Below, piece after piece: positions 24,531 through 36,500 of a stretch of DNA of 64,000 bases (positions are counted from its first letter, which is position 1; each line of letters opens with the position of its first letter). Origin of the DNA: Ardenticatenales bacterium. Lineage in GTDB: Bacteria > Chloroflexota > Anaerolineae > Promineifilales > Promineifilaceae. The notes beneath the pieces were generated by a model. The model worked only from the letters and a program-made list of their open reading frames with translations, was not told the origin of the DNA and did no database searches. A program made the translations under genes and the position numbers. Location: the NCBI GenBank assembly GCA_020634575.1, contig JACKBM010000020.1, positions 1 to 64,000 on the forward strand. The letters are read 5' to 3'.

Positions 24531-27500
24531 ATGCAACTTATTCCCTATCAACAGAAACAGCCGCGCCAAATCAGTCGTTTATTGCTTGCTGCCATTGCCG
24601 GTGCCGTTTTTTTGCTGGCCAGCCTGATCTGGGTGGCTCAGGCCAGGGGGGATGGCCAGGAGCTGCCGGCAGCAGACGGCCGGGCAGCGCTGGACGCAGC
24701 CTGGCAGCGGGCCCAGAGGGCTGAGCGGTACCAGTTTACGGCCGATGTCACGGAGAACAACGTGCCGCTGGCCACGTTTAGCAACGTGGGCCGGAGCAGC
24801 CAGGCGACTCATTACTATATGGCCGGTGAGAGCCAGCCTGGTGCTGGCGCTCTTAACATGACGCTCTGGGCCAATGGTGGCAGTGTGCTGGATCCGGCCA
24901 GCGGCATCTCGGTGCGCGCCGCGGACGGGCGCGTAGAGGCACGGCCCGGAGCTGGGGGTGCCTGGCAAACAATTGACAGTTTTGGATCGCTGTTTGCACC
25001 GGCCGGTGATTTCATGTCTTTCCTCGTCGCCGCCACCGACATCAGGGTGCAGACCGCTGCAAATGGTCTGCTCTCCTATAGTTTTACGATCGACGGCCCC
25101 CGTTTTGCTGAGTTTATGCGCCAGGAATTGCAGACGCAGATGATCGCCTCCGGCGAACTCCTCCCGGGGATGACGCTGCAGACGCCGGCGATTTATGCCG
25201 GCATGACCGGCTCAGGCGTGCTCTGGCTGGATGCCGCTGGCCTGCCCAGCCGCCAGGAAATTCACCTCACTTTGCCGGCAGAAGCGAGCCGGCAGGCCGA
25301 TACGCGGCTGACGGTTGATTCTGTCGTAACCTTCACCGATTATTCCTTCGCGCCGCAGCGTGCCGGCGTGGGCGCCTGGCTGCGCTCGCTACCTGCCGCC
25401 CGCCTGTTTGGGGCCGGCCGCCTGGCTGATATCGAGGCGGTGATTCTGCCGGCCAGCCTTTTTCTGGTCGCTATAGCCTGGCTGGCTCGTCTGCTCTGGC
25501 GGAGCCGGCCGACTGTCGCCTACCGCTTTTTCGCTATCCTGCTGGTGACGATTATGCTGCTCACGCCACTGTTCCAGGGGGCCCAGATAGCGCGAGCGGC
25601 GACGTTGCGGTTGTTGCGCCAGGAGAGCCGGGCAGCCCAGCAGGAGGATAGCGCCATGCAGCGGGCGCTGGCTGATTGGCGGGAGGAGGCTGCCGCCAGT
25701 ACGATACCGGCCGGTGCCCTGGACAGGATCCGGGCGGATGACGGCACTGATAGTGATGGCGATGGGCTGTCGGATGTCGTGGAATGGTTGCAAGATGAAG
25801 GGACATTAGCTCAGGAAGAAGGCTGGGCAGAACTCTTGCTGGATCTCGGCTGTGTCACCATCGTGGATGATGGTTACACAACTGACGACGCCGACGGCGA
25901 TGGTCTCACGGATTATGAGGAATGCCTCCTGGGCACCAGTTCGGCGACCAGTACGCTGCGGGACGGGTTGACACCGGATGGCCGTGACAGTGACGGCGAT
26001 TCTTTGCCTGACCTCTGGGAAGTCACCGGCTACGCCTATGCCGGGGAACATTGGTATCCAGATCCGCTGGCAGCCGACAGTAATTTTGACGCCCTGCCTG
26101 ACACCCTTGAGTGGGAAGTTGACGCCAATGGCGATGGCGAAGCGGATGATTCTGATGGGGATGGGATTCCCGATATGCGTGATACCGACCTGGATGGCAT
26201 CCCTGATCTATTCGATCGGGACAATGATGGCGATGGCGTGCCGGATCGCCTCGATAGCAGCCCCTTCACAGCCAGTGCGCGACCTCTCTATGACAGTGCG
26301 GGCCAACTGACTGGTTATGATGGGCGCCTGTTTGACGATAGCAACCCGCTGGCGCTGCAATTGAACGATTTGAGCAGCGATAAGCTGACTTTTGTGGAAT
26401 TCCAGCTGCGGCCCACCGATCCGGATCATCTCTGGTACGCGCGCAATGTCCTGGATTGGCCCCAATATGACCGGCGCGGCCAGATGCAGGATGACGACAA
26501 CCTCACATTTCTTGACATTGCTGAGCCCGGCCGGGCTGCAGCTAATGATGGCAATGGGGATATCCGTCTGGTGCCGATGCTGGAGATTTACATTCCCGGG
26601 CCGGCCAGCGGTCTGCCGGATAACGCCCTGCTTGATCAATACGGCATCAGCATACAACCGGCCGAGGCTGGCGTTTACGCCTACGTCCCCGTTTACGTGG
26701 TGGCGGATGATGCCGGGGCCGCCAACGTCGCCTTTTTTGCCAAAATGCTCTACCTGCCAGGCGCGGGCTGGGCGGCTGCTCACGAGATCAACCTGGTCTG
26801 GATGGTGCAGGCATTGGTGGATCGTTGCGCCAGCTATGAGTACGTAGACAGTGAAGGCGAGACGCAGCAGAGCAGCGACTGCCAGAGCTACAGCGCGCAC
26901 AACGAGGTCGAAGTTATTCATGTCTACGAAAATGATCCCTGGTATCTGACCGGTCTCAACGTGCGCGAGGAGCATGGGGTTGATTTTGCCATCATCTACG
27001 AGGATCCGGCCGTGGATACAGACGTCAATGATGATGAAGCGCTGATTCAGCTTGCCCAGGGTTTTGATTATTCGCTCCTGATCGGCCGCGATTGCGGCAG
27101 CGGGGATAACTGCGTGGCCGATGGCCAGCGGGATATTTCCGTGGCGACAATTTACGATCGCTGGAACCGGACAACCAACGGGGCTGTTTCTGACGACGAG
27201 CGCTGGGGGATCGACAATATCCTGCGTGTGCAGGAAGCCAGCTTTGGCAATATCGACGAGGCGCTGGCGACCATCGCCATGACGAATACAGTGGCATTGC
27301 TGAATAGCAACTTCGGCGTGCCGCCGACAACGGCGATCACGCCCACGCTGCTTTTCGCGCGGGAAGAGCGTTACCGGGCTGCTTCCCTGGACAATCTTGG
27401 GACGGCGCTTTTCTGGACCGGTAGCCACCTTGATGTCAACATGGATCCGGCCCGGGTGACGCTGGACGTCCTGGCCGGGGTCAACTGGGCCATGTATACC

Positions 27501-30500
27501 CAGGGTGATGACGGTTGGGCGAGCCTGGCTGCTGATGCGGTTTGGGACGAGCTGGCCCGGCGCTATGATGGCGCCTTTGGCAATGAAGAGCAGGCGGTCG
27601 CTGAAGGCATGCTGGTAGGCGTCCAGCTTTTTTACAGCAGCCTCCTGGTCGGCGTTAACCGGATTGTGGAGACCGATGGGCGATTGCTTCCGGCGGCGCC
27701 GTCCCTTTATTTGCCGGATAAACCTCTGGCGGCCTCGGTGCTGAAAGGCGTTGGCTCAGCCGCCAACCTGATCGTGGCTCGCTTCCTGCTGGCCGGGCTC
27801 GATGCCATCAAACCGGCCGCTTACAACACCTTCTTCCGCTATCTGCGGGATGTTTTCTTCCATACTTTTTTTGAGACTGTGGCCAGCCCCTTGAGTGGCT
27901 TAATGGTCAAAATCAATAAGCTGACCAAGCTGACAGGCTGGAAGTTGGGGGTGGGAACAGGAGCCATCATTGCCGGCACGTTGCTCATTGTCGGGCTGGC
28001 CGTGGGGCTGGCCTTTGCTCTGGGGGATGACGATGTGGGCCGGGCTGTTCTGGCCGGCGTCGTTGGGCTGGTGCTGGCTGCCGTGATGCTGGTGGGGCCG
28101 ATCAATGAGCTCGCGGCGGCGCTTAAGGGCACGGATGGTATCGCCAAGACTCTGTCGCGTCTGGGCGGATTGACCAGACTGTCGACCGCTTCGCGAGCGG
28201 CCGGAGCTATCGGCCTCATTATCAGTATCGGTGTCCCGATTGGCGTGTTTATCTACCAGTGGGTGGAAGGTGGGCTTACAGCCGGCAGCCCCGAGTTCAA
28301 TTATCTGCTGGCCTACACCATTGCGGCTGTGGCGCTGGCTATCCTGCTATTTGTGCTGTCGCTAACGATCGTTGGGGCGATCATTGTGGCGCTGCTGGCT
28401 ATCGTGGACATCATCCTGCTGATTGCCGGCGTAGACTTCTCCGTCACCACCTGGCTGACAGAAAAGTTAACGGACAATTATTACACCTACAACCAGATTT
28501 TTGACAGCGACATCAACCTTGGCTCCCTCGATATGAGTCTGGATAACCCGGAGCGGGGGTTGGGGCAGGGGGCAACCTTTTCCTACCAGGCAGACATCAC
28601 GACGACGCTTGTGATGACCGATCCCAGCTGGCAGGCCTCCTTTTACGTCGGCACCGTCTTCTTTAATGAAGATGATTTTGACGATGCCGTCTTTGTCTAC
28701 AGCCTGGAGCCATTTAATGAGGTGTTCACCGAGGAGGAGATTGCCGCCGGCAGCAGTGTCTGGACGATTTCGCCGGACGGGAGCTACGGGCTTTTTGATC
28801 TCTACCGGGGTGAGACTTACGATCAGGTCTCGGTCAGTGGCGTGGGGGTGCCGGTTGGCATCAACCAATCGCCGACGTTTTATCTGAACAGTGGCTACGA
28901 CACCCCGGCCTATGAATGTTGGGGGCAGAACATTCTGACAGTCTGTTATACCGAATCATTGACCGGCACAAATTACGTAAATCTGGGCGACAATCTATTC
29001 TATGATGTCTTCCCGGCCACGTTGAGCCAATTTGTCGCCCTTGATTGGGCGGGTGATTACCAGGCATTTCCGCCGCAGATTGACCGGGACGGTGACGGTC
29101 AGCCGGCCAATGGACTTGATCCGGACGACACGACCTGGGACGTGGATGGGGACGGCCTCCCCGATGGTTACGAACTTGCGCTGCGCGGATACAGCCGGGA
29201 GGATGGCGGTACGCCTATCTCCTATCTGTCGCGCGACACGGACGGCGATGGCTTGTGTGACGGGGACGAGATCCGGGCGGGCACTGATCCGGCCGGTCGC
29301 GACACTGATGGCGATGGCCTCACCGACGCGGAGGAGATCTGGCATCAGGATTGCGCCAGCGGCGCCTGGACAGGCGGCTGGATGTTTACCTACGCGCTGG
29401 CGGCTGATACCGGTGACGGCCAGGACCACAGCCGGCGCATCTTCTCCGATCCGCTCAAAGCGGATGCTGACGGCGACGGCTTTTCAGATAAGGTGGAAAT
29501 GTTGATCCACCTGGCTGATCCGGCCACCTTCCCGTTCCATCCTGATGTCTACAACGACAGTCCGGGCGGCCTCTACCCGGAGACAAACGAGGTGGACGGT
29601 GTGCTGGCCCCCGGACAGACCCTGGCCTATACCCTGACGGTGCGCAATAACTTTCCGCAACCTTATTGGGTTTATGGCGGTGTGACGGTCACTGTGCCGG
29701 CGTTGCTGGGCGGCGGTGTCTTCAACGAAGTCTCCTATGACCCTGATGGCCCCGGTGGCGAGGGCCCCATCACCGATACGATTTTCAACCTTTATCCGGA
29801 TAATCGGGCGACGCTGGCCCGCCAGTTACAGGTCGACGCTGGGGCCGGCAGCGTTGAGGTCAGTATCGCGAATGACCTGCGTGCTCAGCTCAATGGGAAC
29901 GGCGACATCAGCTATGATTGGGTTTTGGACCGGACGGCGTTGACGTGGGATCAGTCACCGGCCGGTTACCTGCCCTTCGCCATGGATCTGGCGGCTACCC
30001 CCGCCGGCACCGGCTGGGGCACCCCCTTTGTCGCCGCCGTCATTGAGGCCGATGATTTAATCGACCCGCTGGAGTTTGAAGTCGTCCTCTATGAACTGGA
30101 CGACGGCGTGGCGGACCGGACCGTGCTCCATTCCTTCACCATGGAGCCGGACGACCTGGATGGCTACGGCACGCCGACCGCCGCTGTGGTTTGCGCGGAC
30201 GATGGTCACTGCCTGGTCGTTTATAGTTACTTTGAGATCGACAGTGATGCCAACCTGGAAGGGATGCAGATTGGCGGCGTCCAGGTGGCCCCGGCCGGTG
30301 TTGTGGCGGGCACCCGTTTCTCCATCGGGCAGCTGGCGGACACGGACACCAGCTACAACAACGATGTGCGCTTGCCCGTGGCGGCGACTGACGGCAGCCG
30401 TTTCTGGTTGGCGTACACGGCGGAAAGTTACACGTTACCCTCGCCTGAGTGGCTGCACCCGCTCCTGGCGCGCCGGGTCAACGACAACGGCAGCCTGGGG

Positions 30501-33500
30501 CCAGTCCACCGCATTGATCAGCAGGATCTGGGCGCCAACAGCATTGAAGCCTCGCTGGACATCGCCTGGATGGGTGGGGAGCAGTTGATCCTCACCTGGA
30601 GCACCCCGGCCGGCGACTACAACAATATCCACAAAGCGTTGCTAGCCGCCGACGGCAGCCTGGTGCCGGGCTCCTATGCGCTGGTCGCTACCCAGGGGGA
30701 GACGCCCCAGATCGCTTACGAACCCGGGATTGGCCGGGGGCTGCTGGTTTACCGTCAGCATGGCCCGAACGGACAACGTATTCGAGCCTACTTTGTCGAA
30801 GCCGGGACGATCGGCAGCGGTTTCCAACCGGCCGGTGGTCCAGACCCGGATGATGTCGTGCACAGCCCCACGGTGGCGTATGACCATTTTAACGAGGGCT
30901 GGATCGTCGCCTGGCTGGGCCAGACCGGCAATGCGGCCACACTTTATTACACTAGCTACAACGGGGCTGATTCACAGGCCCGCCTCGTCCGGCAAGCCGT
31001 TCCCTTGAGCGGAATCTTGCCACCGGCCGGTCTGACCGCCGCCTGCCAACCGCAACCAGCGGTGACCAACCTGACCGACTGTCGCGTCGGCGGCCACGAA
31101 ACGGCGGCGAACACCGGCAGCGGGGCGCTGTTCTGGCAAGAGGTTGTCCTGGAATATGACAGCCCCTTTTATGGCGCCTACAACAATGAGACAACCTTGC
31201 CGCTCATCATCGACGCTGACGCCCCAGACAGCCACTTCGTCAATCTGCCCGCTTATGTGCGCCCGGACGAACTGATCATCATCGGCGGTGAGGCAACCGA
31301 CCCAACCAGCAGTGTCGCTCGCGTGGAGATTAGTGTGAATGGCGGCCCCTTTGAGCCGGCCACTGAAGGGGCCAGCGCCGCCTCCTGGGTCTATGCGTTG
31401 GCCACCGGCCCGGCCGGAATCCTGAACCTGGCCATTCGGGCGGTGGATGCAGCCGAGAATATCCAGGTTGGCCTGACAACCGCGACTATCATCGTAGATG
31501 GGTCACCACCTGAGGTGAACATCAGCCTGAATAATGGCGCCATCGTCGCGCCGGTTGAAGAGGCGGATGGCGCCTGGATCTTGCCCCTCAGCGGCACGGT
31601 GACGGACCCGACCGTCAGCGGGCAACCGGGCAGTGGGGTGGCGTCGCTGGCCATCAGTCTGAGCCCGGCCGGCAGCCTTGGTGGGGCCTGGGTCCCCTTG
31701 ACGTGGGCTGGCGCTGGCGCCTGGCAGGTCGATTACCCGCTGGCGGATGCGGCCACCAATCGAACACCGTATGATCTGACCGGCAGCTACGATTTACGCG
31801 TGCGGGCCACAGATCAGTTGGGGCAGACGCGCGAGGCGCTGCTCGCCACGATCGGTCTGGATAACCGGCCGCCGCAGGCGACGCTGGATCTGATCGCCGG
31901 CACGGAGGTGACGGTGACGACGCTTGTCACAGCGCACCCGCTGCTGGCGGGCACTTTTATCACGACTCAAATTGGTATCCCAACCGTGATCACGCAGACG
32001 GTGCCTTTCAGCGGTCGTGTTTATGAACTGGGGCCGGTGACCAGCGGCATTAATGAATTGGCCTATTCCTTTACTCCCTTTGATTTTCTGACCAGCCCAT
32101 TCCCGGAGACGGCGCCGGCAAATCCGTTCTGGCTGACGGCTCCCCTGACGGTAATTTCAGCCACACTCAGTGGCTGGGAAGCCACTGTGCCGGAAGGTCT
32201 GGAAGGGTTCTTCAGCATCGATCTGCGGGCCGTGGATGGCCTGGGCAATGTCGAGGAGGCGCCGGCCAGCTACCGCCAATGGCTTGGTGAAATTGATACC
32301 AACACGCCGCGGGTCGCTGTAGATGTTAACTTCGCCGGCTGGGATCTGACGGCGCGCACCGAATATGCTCTGACGGTAACCGATCTTAACCTGGTGGAAG
32401 AGGGCTTTACCTTTGCTGTTTGCCTGCCGCCCGGCCAGGAGGTGAGCGGCGTTGAGCGCCTGTACTACAGCTCTGCCTGGGCCGACGCCTTTTTGCCTGA
32501 ACAGCGGCTGGCGGGACTGAATGTCTCTTGCCTCCTGCCAGGGTTGAATACCCAGGCGTTCCGGGTGCAGGCGTGTGACGCCTTTGGCCATTGCACCGGG
32601 CAGGATTTTGACCCGGACTTCAACCTGTATGTAGCCGGCAATAGCGAAACCCTGACGCGAACGAACAGCCTGGGCGCAGCAGCTGAGACGGCGGCGCTGC
32701 TGGCCGGCTTCAACCGGCCGGTCTATTCAATCGACGACGGTCAACTGACTTACGTACTCCACAATGACACCCCGGCCGCTGCCGTCTACCAGAGCAATCT
32801 GGACGGCAGCGACAATCAACTCCTGGCTCAGCTGCGGCCCGGCACGGGCTCCGCCGACGTCCTGCCTCTCAGCGCCGACGATGGCCATTTTACAGACGAT
32901 TTTGGTGCGGCTGTCGCTCTCAGCGCCGATGGGAACACGCTCGTCATCGCCGACGACAGCCCCGTCGATCCCGGGCTGGACGGCGCCTATGTCTTTGAGC
33001 GCAGCGGCGCCGGCTGGATTCAGACAGCCACGCTGAACTACGAACTCGACGACGGTGACAACCTGGCCTTCCTGGACGCTGCTGACGACGTCGCTATCAA
33101 TGCGGATGGCTCTATTATCGTGCTTGGCACCACCGCCTATGACACTGGCGGAGCGACTAGTGCTGGCGCGGTGATTGTCTATGAGCGACCCGGCGGCAAC
33201 TGGGGCAGTGGCGCGCCGGTCAACTTCCCGGCACCGGTGGCGCGTCTGGTGGCCAGCGATGCGGCCTCGAATGGACGGCTGGGCAACAGCGTGGCCATCA
33301 ATGGCAACCTGATTGTGGCCAGCCCCCTTGGCGGGGCTGTGACCTATCTCTTCGTCGAGCCGGGCGGCGGCTGGGTCAGTGGCACGGAGAGCGTACAGCT
33401 GGCCTTACCGGCCGGTGGCCTGGAACATGAAGTGGCCAGCACCGGTAACTGGCTGGCCGTCGCTCACAGTACCGCCGCCTACGTCTACCATTGGGATGGC

Positions 33501-36500
33501 GCCAACTGGTTGCTGGACACCACGCTCGTCGGGGCGACCGGTCCCGCTCTGGCGCTGAGCGAGGATACGTTGATCGCCGGCAATCGCGTCTACGTTCACG
33601 ATGGCAGTAGCTGGCTGTTGCAGGCAACGCTGCCGGTTCTGGCCGATAGCGCGAGCCTGGCCGGTGATCTGGCCATCCTGGGCGACACGGCGGGTGGTGT
33701 CGCCGGGCAGGCCCACGTTTTCCTGCGGCTGTCTGGCGCCTGGGTCAGACAGTTGACGCTGAGTCCGGCGGATGGTGCAGCCGGTGATGCCTTTGGCAGC
33801 GGTGTAGCCGTTGCCGGCGATACGGTTGTGGTCGGTGCGCCGGATGGCGGCGTTGTTGGTGAGGGCCGCGTCTACCTGCACCAGGTTGGCCTGGAAGGAT
33901 TGGTTTTACCGCCGCCGACCGCCGAAAACCAGGGCGCCCATTACGGTCGGGCGCTGGCAATCGATGGGGATACGATGGTGGTGGGCGCGCCGCTGGGGCA
34001 GCGCCCTGGCACCATCGACGTCAACGGCGTGGCGACGGTCTTTGTGCGCCGGGACAATGTCTGGTACCCGGAGCAAACGCTCTTTGCCGCTGATGGGCAA
34101 TCAGCGGATCAGTTTGGGGCGGCTGTTGCCATCCAGGGGGACACCATTGTGGTGGGCGCCCCGCAGGCGCTGGATAACGGCGTGCGGAAGGGGGCAGTCT
34201 ACTTCTTCACCCGTAGCGGTGGTGTCTGGACCGAGCAGGATAAGGCGCTTAATGGCCGCAGCGATCCGGGCCAATTTGGCCTCAGCATCGCTTTTGCCGG
34301 CGCCACCACGGTGGTGGGCGCGCCGGGCAACAATGGGGGTGAAGGGCAGGTTTATCTTTACGCCCGCAGCGGCAACAGCTGGAGCTATCAGGCGACCCTT
34401 GTCAGTACCGATGCGTTGGGCGGCGCCACCGATGGCTTTGGCCACGAGGTGGCGGCTGAGGGTGATCTCATCGCTGTGTCTTCCAATGGCGCTGCGACGG
34501 GCTTTGTCTTCGTGCGGCCGGGCAGCGGCTGGACCAGCGCGACCGAGACAGCCCGTCTGCAAGTGGCCGGCGCCGGCCTGAGCCAGGTGGCCCTGAGCGG
34601 TGATCTGATTGCCGTGGCGGGGGATGGGGTGCATCTGTTCACGCCGTCGGGCGCTGGCTGGAGCGGCACCCTGGCGCCGCAACGCTCGTTTGTCTATGCC
34701 AATGTGCGCGATCTGGCCCTGGCTGGCGACCAGCTTGTTGTGGCCACAATTGGCGAGCTTTTTGTCCATGTTCGCGACGGGGATGGTGTCTGGAGCAGCG
34801 CGGCCCCCCTGGCGGCCAATGCGCCATTCTCGGTTGATTTTGGTCGACAGGTAGCCAGCAGCGCCGGCACGATCATCGCCGCGGATGAATCTTTGCAGGG
34901 GGGCACGGGCGCTGTCTACGCCTTTGATACGGTCAGCGTATCGGCCGTGTCGTCGGCGGCCGGCGCGACGGTCTGGGCCGAAGCGACCCGCGCCGGGCAG
35001 GCGATCCGGCGTCATGATGGCGGCGCCGCGCCGTGGCAAAGCGTGCCGCTGGTGGGGCCAACGCCGGACCAGCGCTATGTTGACCTGGTGGTGAACGAGG
35101 CAGGCACGCTGTTGTACTGGAGTGAGTATGATGTGGCCGCGCCGGCGCAGGGCCGTGTTCTGCGGGCCACGGTGGCCCATGGCAGCAACGTCACCATAAT
35201 TGTCCCGACCGGGCCGCGGCCGCACGGCCTGGCGCTCAACGAGCTGGCCGGCACGCTCTACTGGACGACGGACAACGAAGGTTCAATTTACGAGGCTGAT
35301 CTGGATGGAGGCGGGGCCGCTGCGCTGTACACGGGCCTGGCCGGGCCAACTGATCTGGCGCTGTTACCGGCCGAAACCGCTCTGTACTGGGTGGAACCGG
35401 CCGGTGGCGCCACCGTCTGGCGCGGTCAACTCAACGGCGGTAGCCCGACCCCGGTCTATACCATGACAACAACGCTGGCCGGCATCGCTGTGGACCAGAA
35501 CTATCTGCCCGTGGCCGTCGACCAGAATTTGACGACGCCGCTAAACGAGCCACTTTTTATCACCCTGGATGATTATGATCCGGATGGCGACAGCCTGACC
35601 TATACCATCCTCGCCGGGCCCGCCAACGGCCAGCTTCAGGGCGCTTTGCCCGCTGCCTACTACGTCCCCGATGACGATTACAGCGGCCCCGATAGCTTTA
35701 CCTACCAGGCGGCTGACGGCCGGGGGGGCACGGCCCAGGCAGTGGTCAGCATCGCCGTAGGCGGCTCAGTGCCGGCGCTGGGTGTGACGCGAACCTTCAC
35801 CGAAGGGACCAATCTCATCATCAATATGCCCAGTCTGGCTGATTACACGCCGCCGCCCAGCGATTCGATTATCTTCACGCCGGCGTCGGGTGCGGTGATA
35901 ACTTCAGCCGGCACCATTACAGTCAGCGGAGCTGCCTATGCCTTCAATGGGTTACAGGGGCTGGCGTTCTATGTGGATGGCAGCCTGACTGAGGCGCTAC
36001 CCTACAATGGTGTGATTACCCGGACCAACTGGGCGGTGGCCTGGACACCGGCCGGTGATGGTCTCTACGAGCTGGTGACCCAGGCTGAAGAGAGCGGCGC
36101 CGGCCTGGAAGCCGAGCTGACACCGGTTACGGTGATAGTCGATACGGCCCCGCCATCGATCACGATTGACAGCCTTAATCTGACACGCGATCAGCTCCTT
36201 GCCGGCGCCTTGCTGGAAATCACCGGCATGGCGAGCGACGCGGCTGGCGTCGTGGCTGTCGCCTTGAGCTATGAACTGCCAGGGGGTGGCTTTAGCGACT
36301 GGCTGCCAGCGGCGTATGACGCCACGACTGGTCAATGGCGCTATGAGCTGGCGGCGGGTAGCCTGATCGAGCGCAGTCAGCTGGTCCTGCGGGCGCGCGC
36401 TACCGATTATGCCGGCAATGTGACGTTGTTCAGCGATCTGGCTGAACTCGATCTGGTGCCGCCGGCTGAGGTAACGTTGACCGTCAGCCATGACGGCACC

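Noticed and set aside
26208..27428. 406-codon minus-strand frame inside the giant gene
   Set aside because: Shadow of the giant protein's frame; composition is not protein-like and there is no ribosome site.
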